This document shows, one piece after another, positions 50,622-58,561 of a stretch of 64,000 bases of DNA; the first letter of the stretch is position 1; each line of letters begins with the position of its first letter. The DNA lies in NCBI RefSeq assembly GCF_000471625.1, contig NZ_AUSW01000015.1:1-64000 (forward strand). The letters run 5' to 3'. The translations under genes and the position numbers were made by a program. Below the pieces are notes generated by a model. The model did not search any database, was not told where the DNA came from, and saw nothing but the letters and a program-made list of their open reading frames with translations. Origin of the DNA: Psychrobacter aquaticus CMS 56. GTDB taxonomy: Bacteria > Pseudomonadota > Gammaproteobacteria > Pseudomonadales > Moraxellaceae.

Positions 50622-51227
50622 TTAAATATAAGGATTGGGCAGGTTTAGACTTGCCAAAATCTCGATTTCAAAACGTTCCATCTCATCTTGTTCGGCTTGG
50701 CCAAGCTCATGATCAAAACCGAGCAGATGCAGCACGCCATGTATCAATAAATGGCTAATATGCTGCGTCACGGTTTTGTTTTGCTCTTTAGCCTCGGTCG
50801 CCACGACTTCATGGCAGATAACGAGCTCACCGAGTGGTAATACGGGCATTAGCTCAATGATTGCAGTAGGTAAGTCGCTTGGATAAGACAAAATATTGGT
50901 CGCATAATCTTTATCACGAGCGTCCAAATTCAAAGCGCGCCCTTCAATAGCATCCGTAACATATATATCTAGAGCTTTAAACTTTTCCTGCCAGCGCTCA
51001 GGGTCTATATCGATGAAGTAGGGCAGCGTTAGCCCATCATTGATGCGCTCATTTATATAATCTAACGTCGCTATCATGATAGGCAATAAGGTGTCATGAT
51101 GATAAAACGTATCGAGTGTCTTATCGCCGATACTATCAATCGCATTGATATCGAGTGCGGCTAGACTTGTGTTGTTGCTTGTGATCTCATCGTCTGCATT
51201 GTGGTTGCCATTGTTAGACTGACTCAT
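50622..51227 (-). CDS. ybeY: Endoribonuclease YbeY
   Basis: 201 aa with the metal site HGVLHLLGFDH. YbeY is a single-strand-specific RNase needed for 16S rRNA 3' maturation and ribosome quality control. The N-terminal part has a Ser/Asn-rich extension. It lies downstream of the PhoH-like gene, the usual ybeZ-ybeY order, separated by 139 bases. Confidence 0.94.
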   Translation of the reverse strand: MSQSNNGNHNADDEITSNNTSLAALDINAIDSIGDKTLDTFYHHDTLLPIMIATLDYINERINDGLTLPYFIDIDPERWQEKFKALDIYVTDAIEGRALNLDARDKDYATNILSYPSDLPTAIIELMPVLPLGELVICHEVVATEAKEQNKTVTQHISHLLIHGVLHLLGFDHELGQAEQDEMERFEIEILASLNLPNPYI

Positions 51228-51298
51228 GCCATTATCCTTTTATCGTCTCAAATATTTTAATTGCTTTTTTTAGATTAAATCTAAAAAAGATCAGCAGT

Positions 51299-51336
51299 AA
51301 AAAACCGGACTACGAGTCAGTAATCCGGTTTTCTTA
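51299..51336. terminator. Hairpin between ybeZ and ybeY
   Basis: AAAACCGGA and TCCGGTTTT pair across a loop with A- and T-rich flanks, so it can stop or attenuate transcription between the two genes on either strand. Confidence 0.7.
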
Positions 51337-51366
51337 TTTTAAAATTGGCACATTAATTTTGCCAGT

Positions 51367-52467
51367 TTATAATTTAGCAGTCGCGTTAGCGATCACTTGC
51401 CTGCGTTCTTGCTCTTTGATACGCTCAAACTTGCGTTTTTCTTCTAGTATCAATTGCTCACTATCAAAGATGTCATAAGCTTCAACGATCTGTTGTACCA
51501 ACTGATGGCGTACCACGTCTTTTGAGTCAAACTTAGTGATATGAATCTCTTCGATATCTTTTAAGATTTCCATGGCTTGTGCCAAACCTGATTTGTGACC
51601 ACGAGGCAAATCGACCTGTGTGATGTCACCTGTGATGACGGCGCGTGAGCCAAAACCCAAACGGGTTAAAAACATTTTCATCTGTTCAGGCGTGGTATTT
51701 TGCGCTTCATCTAGAATGACAAAGGAGTTGTTTAAGGTGCGGCCGCGCATGTAGGCAAGCGGTGCGACTTCGATGACTTGTTTTTCAATCAACTTGCCCA
51801 CTTTTTCAACGCCGATCATCTCATATAACGCATCGTATAATGGACGCAAGTAGGGATCGATTTTTTGCGTTAAATCACCCGGTAAGAAGCCCAGTTTTTC
51901 ACCCGCTTCTACTGCTGGGCGTACTAATAAGATACGCTCAATCTCATTGCGCTCAAGCATATCCACGGCACACGCGACTGCTAGATAGGTTTTGCCAGTA
52001 CCTGCAGGACCAATACCAAATGAGACGTCAGAGCTAAGGACATTATGTACATAACGTTGTTGATTGCCACCGCGTGGAACGATGCGACCTTTGCGTGTGC
52101 GTAAGCTAATGGGCGTAAATTCGGCAGCCTCTAAGTCGTTTTCATCTTCTACACTTGCCGCATTTTGCTCATCGGCTTCCATATCTTCATCGCGAGAGAT
52201 GCTTGATTGGATGATAAGGTGTAGCTCTTCGGCGCTGATGTCTTTGGTGTTTTGTGCTTCATCTACCAGCTTATATATGATACGTTCACCGCGCTCGACA
52301 CCTGTCACATCGCCACTGAGACAAAAATCCCCTTGGCGCTGAATGATTTTGATATCGAGGCGTTCTTGGATATATTTCATGTGATTGTTGTATTCACCCA
52401 ACACGGTTTTGAGCTGTGCTGGCGTCAATGATTCAAACTTTATACGGCGGCTCATGGAATCAGTCAA
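51367..52467 (-). CDS. ybeZ: PhoH-like ATPase (YbeZ)
   Basis: 366 aa. Walker A GPAGTGKT and Walker B VILDEAQNTTPEQMK of the PhoH family, followed by GDITQVDLPRG. A KH-like N-terminal part precedes them. It works with YbeY in RNA metabolism. The TTG at 52467 has AAGGA seven bases upstream, so it is probably the true start. The first ATG is at 52455. Confidence 0.94.
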   Translation of the reverse strand: MTDSMSRRIKFESLTPAQLKTVLGEYNNHMKYIQERLDIKIIQRQGDFCLSGDVTGVERGERIIYKLVDEAQNTKDISAEELHLIIQSSISRDEDMEADEQNAASVEDENDLEAAEFTPISLRTRKGRIVPRGGNQQRYVHNVLSSDVSFGIGPAGTGKTYLAVACAVDMLERNEIERILLVRPAVEAGEKLGFLPGDLTQKIDPYLRPLYDALYEMIGVEKVGKLIEKQVIEVAPLAYMRGRTLNNSFVILDEAQNTTPEQMKMFLTRLGFGSRAVITGDITQVDLPRGHKSGLAQAMEILKDIEEIHITKFDSKDVVRHQLVQQIVEAYDIFDSEQLILEEKRKFERIKEQERRQVIANATAKL

Positions 52468-53130
52468 GCGATTATCCTTGTGTTGTGTGCCCGCTGTTAT
52501 GATTTAGTTTTGATGAAGCTGCGGGCTTGAACGGTAAGTGGTTAATAGGTTTATATCGGTGTTAAAACGTAGAGATAACATGGTAGTGATAAGAATGACG
52601 GTCAAATTATTGTTGGTTTTAGGGATTCGAACAAGCGAAGTTTTTCAAATCAGCATCTTGCCTTTATTATGGTAGATAGATTTTAAATTTCAAGCATTAC
52701 ATCTGATAGATGTCGCTGTTTTTGTATGACGATTGCAACGGCTACAACTGCTTTTTAATATTTATAACCTTTACACCCCATTGAATATAGTCGATTTTAA
52801 ATAAAACAGAACCATTATATTTCAATGCTGAACTGCAATAAATTTTTCTGGCTTGCTGTGCCTTCGCAGCTCGATGCTGCGAAACTTCTCGTTTAAAGAT
52901 AAGCATTCCAGTCCCGCAGACTCGTTTTTATGCTGAACTCACTACACTTTTGTCGTCATGGCAACTTTCGTTTCTCTATGAATTTATGATTTTTGCTACA
53001 CGCTTTGCATACGGTTAATGCCGCTGAATGCTCGGTAATTTGTGGTAATCTATGGGTTATATTATCGTGAATCTGTTATGGCAACTTGTCATCACGATTT
53101 GCCATAGCGTTTAAAATAGGAATAATAACG
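52468..53130. other. 663-base spacer between ybeZ and ubiH
   Basis: Divergent upstream region with one dispersed palindromic repeat at 52838-52889. No ORF of value. A promoter for the ubi genes must lie in the right part. Confidence 0.55.
52838..52889 (+). repeat. Dispersed palindromic repeat, copy B
   Basis: Core ATTTTTCTGGCTTGCTG continuing with TGCCTTCGCAGCTCGATGC, near-identical to the core of copy A at 26724-26772 and to the complement of copy C. Confidence 0.75.
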
Positions 53131-54426
53131 ATGCACAATACTGATTCAACTTTATCAAATTCTAAAAATATAGAGGGAATAACCGAGCAACAGGTGCTTA
53201 TCGCTGGGGGTGGTCATGTGGGTTTGTCCTTTGCCTTGCTATTGGCGCATCATGGAATTGCTAGCACGCTACTAGAAAAGAACAGCTATCCAACCATTAG
53301 TCCCAATGATGACAGTAAACGTAGCCACTATTTAGACAGCCGTAATACAGCATTATCACGTCGCACTGTACAGATTTATCAAGAGATTGGCTTATGGGCA
53401 GAGCTACAAAGCCATGCTTGCCGCATTGATGCGGTGCAGATTAGCGAGCAGGGTAGCTTTGGCCGCGCGCAGCTGAATAAGGCCAAAGAAAAAGTAGAGT
53501 CGTTTGGGCAAGTGATGGAAAATGCTTGGCTCGGACGTAAGCTTTTATTAGCAGCGCAGGAGGAGCCTCTGATTACCTTGATTGATCATGCCAATGTGAC
53601 CGCGGTTGAACAGCAAAGGGATGGGGTGACGCTGAGCTTTAGCTATTACGGTGAAGAGGCGCATGAGCAGCAACTACAAGCCAGCGTCTTGGTCGCTTGT
53701 GATGGTCGCGATTCTACTGTACGTGAATTATTAAATATCGGCACAACGACTTATGACTACGAGCAAACCGCCATCGTTGGCGTGGTAGAGACAGATAAGC
53801 CGCACGAGCATGTCGCTATTGAGCGTTTTAGCCCAGCAGGGCCATTAGCAGTACTGCCATTGACGGATCCAGAGGGCGATGGCAATGAAGATTACCAAAA
53901 GGGCAATAGGCGCTCGGTGGTTTGGGTTTGTCCTAAAGGTGAAGATACGCAGTATTTAGACGATGACGCGCATTTCTTAGCGACGCTACAGCAGGCCTTT
54001 GGCCAACGCGCTGGCACGTTCGTGACGGCTGGTCGCCGCGGTGCTTATCCATTGACACGCGTGTTGGCAGATAAGCAAGTGGCTGGGCGCTGTGTCATCA
54101 TGGGCAATGCCGCTCATACCTTGCACCCTGTGGCAGGACAAGGTTTTAACCTTTGTATGCGAGATGCGCATGTATTGGCGCAGATGATGAGTGCGCAAGT
54201 GCTACGAGGCGAAGACATCGGCGATACGCAACTATTGAAACGCTATGAAAAAGCACGTGTAAGCGATCAAAAACGTGTCATTCGCTTCTGTGATGCAGTG
54301 GTACATGGCTTTACGCATCCTAACCCAGCAGTGAAGCTAGCTCGTAACGTGGCGTTGGTTGCCTTTGACAAACTGCCAAATATTAAGCCGTTAGTGGCTA
54401 ATTATGCAATGGGTTTAAAATCGTAA
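53131..54426 (+). CDS. ubiH: FAD hydroxylase UbiH
   Basis: 431 aa from ATG 53131, with AGGAA eight bases upstream; a TTG at 53086 gives a longer unlikely form. FAD loop VLIAGGGHVGLSFA, ACDGRDSTVR, and the motif GNAAHTLHPVAGQGFNL. The Asn in GNAA, rather than GDAA, also occurs in E. coli UbiH. It hydroxylates the quinone ring in ubiquinone synthesis. The following gene is a paralogue. Confidence 0.88.
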   Translation: MHNTDSTLSNSKNIEGITEQQVLIAGGGHVGLSFALLLAHHGIASTLLEKNSYPTISPNDDSKRSHYLDSRNTALSRRTVQIYQEIGLWAELQSHACRIDAVQISEQGSFGRAQLNKAKEKVESFGQVMENAWLGRKLLLAAQEEPLITLIDHANVTAVEQQRDGVTLSFSYYGEEAHEQQLQASVLVACDGRDSTVRELLNIGTTTYDYEQTAIVGVVETDKPHEHVAIERFSPAGPLAVLPLTDPEGDGNEDYQKGNRRSVVWVCPKGEDTQYLDDDAHFLATLQQAFGQRAGTFVTAGRRGAYPLTRVLADKQVAGRCVIMGNAAHTLHPVAGQGFNLCMRDAHVLAQMMSAQVLRGEDIGDTQLLKRYEKARVSDQKRVIRFCDAVVHGFTHPNPAVKLARNVALVAFDKLPNIKPLVANYAMGLKS

Positions 54427-54508
54427 CAGTTCCTAAAAATTCAATGGTATCTCAAATTAGTAAGTCATAAATACGATGAGCGTACTATCGCTCACTAAAG
54501 GATGTTCC

Positions 54509-55801
54509 ATGAAAAATAACCATACACTCATTATTGGCAGCGGCATCGTCGGTGCCACGCTTGCGCTAAAACTCGCACAAGCAAGAATGCCAGTGACATT
54601 GATTGATGCACGTCCTGCGCGTGATGAGTCGACTTGGCAAGCGGTTCTGAGCGAACGTGATGCCCGTGTTTATGCGCTTAGCTTGGCCAGTATTAACCTA
54701 CTGACCGATATAGGCGTGTGGCAAAAAATTGCCACATCCGAACGTAAAGCGGACTACTCGCAAATGCAGGTGTGGCAACTCAACGGTATGGGCGAGTTGC
54801 TGTTTGGTGATAGTGGGACTGATAATAGTACTGTCAATAGCCATCCTTATGATCCAGATTCTGATGTAAAACTACTGGGTAGTATGGTCGAGCCAGCAGT
54901 TATTGAACATGCACTGTGGCAGCGTTTACACGATCAAGATGTCAGTGATTACCTGACGGTCATTACTGGCCAAAAAGTCATAGCCATGGATTGGTTTGGA
55001 GCGCAGCAAGGTTACCGCGTGACTTTAGAAGATGGTGCGGCTATTGATGCTGCGCTATTGGTCGGTGCCGATGGTCGTGGTTCTTTTGTGCGTCAGCAAG
55101 CAGCGATTGGACTAGACACCTTAGACTATCAGCAAACGGCGATTTGCTGTGCGATTCAGACCGAAAAACCGCATCAAGCAACGGCGCGTCAAGCCATGCT
55201 ACCTACTGGCACATTGGCATTACTGCCATTAGCAGATATTACAGATGTAGATAAAGCAACGCCGCAACATTGGCAATCGGTGGTATGGACGTTGCCACGC
55301 AATCAGGCATTGGCATTGATGGAGGAGGAAGATCGCTTTGTCGCAGACAAACTGGCTGCTGCTAGTAACTATGAGCTAGGGGCAATTCGTCAGATTGAAT
55401 CCATCGTCAGCTTTCCATTAGCGGCGCAACAAGCAAAGAGTTATGTCGCTGATAACTTAGTATTAATCGGTGATGCGGCGCATGGTGTACATCCTCTGGC
55501 AGGACAAGGGTTAAATCTGGGCATGCTTGATGTGAAAGTATTAAGCGAACAATTAGCGCATGACTTTATGCGTAGTGGCGGCACGCTTTGGGGCAGCAAT
55601 CAAACATTGCGTACTTATGAGCGTTCGCGCCGTCCGCATAATAGCCTGATGATGCACAGTTTTTCTGCGCTGAACTGGCTGTTTGCAGGGTCACTTGCCC
55701 AAATGCGTCCTGTGCAGCAAATACGCAGTGAAGGCATATATAGAGTGGGCAAAATAAAACCGTTGATGCGATTGTTTGCTAAGCAGGCGAGTGGAGTTTA
55801 A
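54509..55801 (+). CDS. UbiI/UbiF-like FAD monooxygenase
   Basis: 430 aa from ATG 54509, with AAAGGA close before it; ATG 54476 is in frame but has no site. The FAD loop is LIIGSGIVGATLA, then VGADGRGSFVR and GDAAHGVHPLAGQGLNLG. It is the second ring hydroxylase of the pair. Whether it acts at C5 or C6 cannot be told from the sequence. Confidence 0.87.
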   Translation: MKNNHTLIIGSGIVGATLALKLAQARMPVTLIDARPARDESTWQAVLSERDARVYALSLASINLLTDIGVWQKIATSERKADYSQMQVWQLNGMGELLFGDSGTDNSTVNSHPYDPDSDVKLLGSMVEPAVIEHALWQRLHDQDVSDYLTVITGQKVIAMDWFGAQQGYRVTLEDGAAIDAALLVGADGRGSFVRQQAAIGLDTLDYQQTAICCAIQTEKPHQATARQAMLPTGTLALLPLADITDVDKATPQHWQSVVWTLPRNQALALMEEEDRFVADKLAAASNYELGAIRQIESIVSFPLAAQQAKSYVADNLVLIGDAAHGVHPLAGQGLNLGMLDVKVLSEQLAHDFMRSGGTLWGSNQTLRTYERSRRPHNSLMMHSFSALNWLFAGSLAQMRPVQQIRSEGIYRVGKIKPLMRLFAKQASGV

Positions 55802-55826
55802 GTTTTGACTTAGGAATGAGTAGAAT

Positions 55827-56381
55827 ATGAATATTCAGTTATCGTCAATAGTGACTATTATGGTAAGTGCTTTAGCACTGATGGGTTGTCAAACGGCCCT
55901 TCAGAAATCTGAGTTGGATAATCAAGCAGGTCGCACCCTCAACATGCTCACTATTTTGGTTAATTTGGATAGCGACGGTGATAGAGTGGTTGATTCATTA
56001 GACGAATGCCCAGGTACACCATGGAACGTAGTGGTAGATGAAAGAGGGTGTCCTGCTTCGTTACTTCCTGATGAGAGTACTTTTACAATGGAGACTAGAG
56101 CTTTCTACCAGGAAAATAGCAGTGAAATAAAGAGTCAATATTATGAAGAGCTCAACAGATTAGGCGAGAGACTTCAGCAGCATCCGGACGCTATAAGTAT
56201 TATGGATGGTCATATCTCAAAACGTGAAGACTATAAAACTAATCAAACACTATCTAAAAATCGCGTTGAAGGCATTAAAAATTATTTGATACTAAAATAT
56301 CAGATCGATCCTAATCGTATTAAGACTTTTTATTATGGATCAGATCGACCGATTGCGTCAGATGATAATACTGAAAACTGA
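55827..56381 (+). CDS. OmpA-family lipoprotein, cut at its 3' end by the prophage
   Basis: 184 aa. Lipobox LMGC gives lipidated Cys21. A calcium-type repeat (DSDGDRVVDSLDECPGTP) and an OmpA-like peptidoglycan-binding domain follow (TLSKNRVEGIKNYL, then TFYYGSDRPIAS). The normal family end, about ten residues with NRR, is missing. The stop codon TGA at 56379-56381 is the first three bases of the prophage terminus, so the gene was interrupted there. The product may still fold. Confidence 0.8.
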   Translation: MNIQLSSIVTIMVSALALMGCQTALQKSELDNQAGRTLNMLTILVNLDSDGDRVVDSLDECPGTPWNVVVDERGCPASLLPDESTFTMETRAFYQENSSEIKSQYYEELNRLGERLQQHPDAISIMDGHISKREDYKTNQTLSKNRVEGIKNYLILKYQIDPNRIKTFYYGSDRPIASDDNTEN

Positions 56382-56431
56382 TGCGGCGCGTTATAATTTT
56401 TTGAAAATTGCGTTATAAATGCATCGCATCA
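56379..56431. mobile_element. Mu-like prophage right end
   Basis: The sequence starts TGATGCGGCGC, which equals the outer 11 bases of the Mu right end with one change, as I remember it. ATAAATGC follows at 56415-56422, 36 bases from the end as in Mu. Two direct GCGTTATAA copies (56388, 56410) are spaced 22 bases apart. They are likely transposase-binding sites. The left end lies beyond the window. Confidence 0.7.
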
Positions 56432-56451
56432 TTATTACATAGTCAGTAACT

Positions 56452-56973
56452 CTATTTCATTTCTTTCAAGTACCTCTCGAATAATTCTAAACCCAATGGC
56501 GCGAGCTTACCCTGCCATAGAGATTTGATCGTATCATCGCTGCTGATCGTTACACTAGCTTGATCAATGACAAGTCCTGTATCCCAACCATCATCCAATT
56601 GATAGAGCGAGCCTCCCGTTAGGGTCTCACCAGCTACAAATGCGTCTGCGATGGCGGTTTTGCCTTTATACGCTGGTAGTAGGCTTGGATGGTAACCTAC
56701 AGCTCCATGTTTGACTTTAGCTCTAGCATCATCATTTATAAAGCAATGAGCATGCGCCATTAGCATAATATCAATGCCGTTCGGCACGTCTTCAGCTAAT
56801 AAGGTCTTGCCATGAGTCATAACGGGAATAAGAAGGTTGTTAGCCAATACAGCCGTTCTATCATCAATATGAGGTGCTGAGACCATCACTACGTCGATGC
56901 CTTCCATACTAGCGCAGAGTTTAAGCAGCTGTTCTGCTAACCATTTTTGACCAACTATCATTACTTTAATCAC
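56452..56973 (-). CDS. Formyltransferase-like protein of the com cassette
   Basis: 173 aa. It keeps the formyltransferase core HPSLLPAYKG with His95 and the Asp loop DDGWDTG (Asp131). The usual Asn two residues before His is Gly93, so the catalytic Asn-His-Asp set is altered. Known family members transfer formyl from 10-formyl-tetrahydrofolate to amino groups (purine precursors, Met-tRNA, sugars). It overlaps the ABC/GNAT gene by eight bases, so the two are coupled. A role in modifying a DNA base is inferred from context only. Confidence 0.75.
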   Translation of the reverse strand: MIKVMIVGQKWLAEQLLKLCASMEGIDVVMVSAPHIDDRTAVLANNLLIPVMTHGKTLLAEDVPNGIDIMLMAHAHCFINDDARAKVKHGAVGYHPSLLPAYKGKTAIADAFVAGETLTGGSLYQLDDGWDTGLVIDQASVTISSDDTIKSLWQGKLAPLGLELFERYLKEMK

Positions 56974-58060
56974 AGCTAGCTCCTAAATAGCGAAAACCTT
57001 GCACAGCTCGAAAATGCCCACCGTACTTGCCGCCAGCCGCAGTAGTAGAACGTGAGGCTCGGCCTCCATGCAATTGACCACTGATCTGCGTCCACTTAGT
57101 ACTGCGTCTTAGGGCAGCAGCTAGGTTTGGATGGCTAGTGTGGAATATAGTACGTAAAGGCTTATCGTAACGATTTTCAGCGTTCAGCCAATGTTCGCTC
57201 ACTTGGTTTAGAAAGCGCATACCTATGCCAGCACCTTGCCATTCGGGCATAACTACCAAGCGACAAGAGCGGGCTTCAATAAGACCAGGACGCGTCGATA
57301 CTGCGATATGAGCAACTAGCTTCCCATTTACTACTGCCACATAGTTAGTGGCCGCAATCATAAGTGGCATTTTTAAATAATGATGCGGCTCAAATAAGTG
57401 CCAAAATTGCCAGTTTGTTTGGTAGATGTCGAATGTAATAGGTGGGCGTTGCCAAAGACTCCCCCGTGTAAATTCGCTTTTTGAGGTGTCATATACCCAG
57501 TCAGGCTGCAGCCAATCAAGAACGTCGTAATGACAGGTCAGTAGTACTGCTTGCTTACCTTTTGTTCTACGCCAAGCCTTAGCAAACGCATTAGCACCGA
57601 TACAGGCAATTTGGCGATCAACGACACTACTAAACTCATCAATGACCAAGCGATTAGGCTCATCAGCCAAGGCACGTGCAAGGTTAGCGCGGAACTGCTC
57701 ACCATTACTAAGTACATGATGCGGGCGTAGCCATGCTGGTACAGTGCCAAGTCCTACCGCTGATAGACATGCTGTGGCATCATCAATGCTACCTTCAGCT
57801 GCGATCTGGTCAATGATAGGTTTGGTTTTGTCCCACTTAGGATTATGTATAGGTGTGCGAGGCCATAGCTTTTTGCCAATGCTGGTTTTGCCTGTACCTG
57901 AGCCGCCGACAATGACACCGATTTGCCAATCATCATCTTCAATAGGCAGGTCAGCGTTGATATGGACATTTGCACCTTGCTCAACGTTAAATAAGCTTTT
58001 AATACGCGCAGAGCGATAGCTATCATGGTCGGTACATTGATGATGAATATTGATATTCAT
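56966..58060 (-). CDS. ABC-ATPase/GNAT acetyltransferase fusion
   Basis: 364 aa. N-terminal ABC-type ATPase: Walker A GGSGTGKTS at 52-60, signature LSNGEQ at 117-122, Walker B LVIDEFSS at 138-145 and His177 as H-loop. The C-terminal GNAT domain has RLVVMPEWQGAGIG at 267-280, the acyl-CoA site. No membrane segment is present, so it is not a transporter. The layout matches the family described as ABC ATPase fused to a predicted acetyltransferase. Mu Mom is also a GNAT-like protein. Its start overlaps the preceding small ORF (ATGA). Confidence 0.82.
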   Translation of the reverse strand: MNINIHHQCTDHDSYRSARIKSLFNVEQGANVHINADLPIEDDDWQIGVIVGGSGTGKTSIGKKLWPRTPIHNPKWDKTKPIIDQIAAEGSIDDATACLSAVGLGTVPAWLRPHHVLSNGEQFRANLARALADEPNRLVIDEFSSVVDRQIACIGANAFAKAWRRTKGKQAVLLTCHYDVLDWLQPDWVYDTSKSEFTRGSLWQRPPITFDIYQTNWQFWHLFEPHHYLKMPLMIAATNYVAVVNGKLVAHIAVSTRPGLIEARSCRLVVMPEWQGAGIGMRFLNQVSEHWLNAENRYDKPLRTIFHTSHPNLAAALRRSTKWTQISGQLHGGRASRSTTAAGGKYGGHFRAVQGFRYLGASCD

Positions 58061-58233
58061 ACGACCACCACCTTAAGGTTGTAGCCTAGCTGATTGAGCT
58101 GATCGTAGACTGCTTTTTGGTGAGCTTCATTAGTACAGTTTACGATTACACCGAATTTAGGGCTGTATTTAAACCCATTCTTAGCTGGTGCTTTTGAATC
58201 GACTTTGGGGGTCTTTGACTTGATTGTGGCCAC
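58057..58233 (-). CDS. 58-aa protein translated from within com
   Basis: Starts at GTG 58233 with AAGGA eight bases upstream, inside the com gene in another frame, and overlaps the next start by four bases. The C-terminal half is a compact module (FGVIVNCTNEAHQKAVYDQL, then GYNLKVVVV) with strand-helix-strand character. I do not recognise it as a named family. The GTG start and the overlap copy the way mom is arranged in Mu. Confidence 0.75.
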   Translation of the reverse strand: MATIKSKTPKVDSKAPAKNGFKYSPKFGVIVNCTNEAHQKAVYDQLNQLGYNLKVVVV

Positions 58234-58396
58234 GAGTACTTCCTTCTTTAGTTTGAGACTCGTGGTCTTCTGGAGTGGCGTTCTGGACGCTCAAATAATT
58301 GATAGTTTTACACCTTGGGCATTTGATAGATAGGTGGTCAAACTTACCTATCTTAAGTAGCTTTTTGGTGCAGTTTTGGCAATTTAAGAATTTCAT
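58181..58396 (-). CDS. com: Com-like zinc-finger translational activator
   Basis: 71 aa from ATG 58396, with AGGAAG at good spacing; an ATG at 58423 would add nine residues. The first 31 residues match Mu Com: CQNCTKKLLK, then FDHLSIKCPRCK. Four cysteines form a zinc finger. Mu Com binds the com-mom mRNA and melts a hairpin that hides the mom start. The C-terminal tail is Ser/Lys-rich. Its 3' end overlaps the 58-aa ORF by 53 bases. Confidence 0.88.
   Translation of the reverse strand: MKFLNCQNCTKKLLKIGKFDHLSIKCPRCKTINYLSVQNATPEDHESQTKEGSTRGHNQVKDPQSRFKSTS
58230..58265 (-). promoter_or_regulatory. Hairpin that hides the GTG start of the 58-aa ORF
   Basis: In the transcript CCACGAGU pairs with ACUCGUGG (eight perfect pairs) around a 20-base loop. 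The GUG start lies in the 3' arm and the AAGGA ribosome site in the loop. Mu mom is blocked by a comparable structure relieved by Com. Confidence 0.65.
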
Positions 58397-58442
58397 ATTA
58401 CTTCCTGTGCAATAGCGTTTCATATTATGATATCCTTGCCAT

Positions 58443-58456
58443 CTCTCACGTGAGAG
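58443..58456. other. Perfect 14-bp palindrome upstream of com
   Basis: CTCTCACGTGAGAG is fully self-complementary and lies about 50 bases before the com start. It is a candidate operator for the cassette. Confidence 0.5.
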
Positions 58457-58503
58457 GCAGGGACTTGCTTTGCGACAGGGGGCTTAAGGTCTAGCTGTCA
58501 AAA

Positions 58504-58536
58504 GGATCGACTGGCTGTTGACGCAGTCAGTCGTTT
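58504..58536 (-). terminator. Terminator of the tail operon
   Basis: CGACTGACTG and CAGCCAGTCG pair with one mismatch. On the reverse strand the stem is followed by ATCCTTTT. It separates tail genes from the com cassette. Confidence 0.6.
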
Positions 58537-58561
58537 CCCTGTTTATCATTTGAAATACCTA

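Noticed and set aside
57538-58026. Further ORFs on both strands inside the ABC/GNAT gene
   Set aside because: They are frame shadows; the ABC motifs lie in the chosen frame only.
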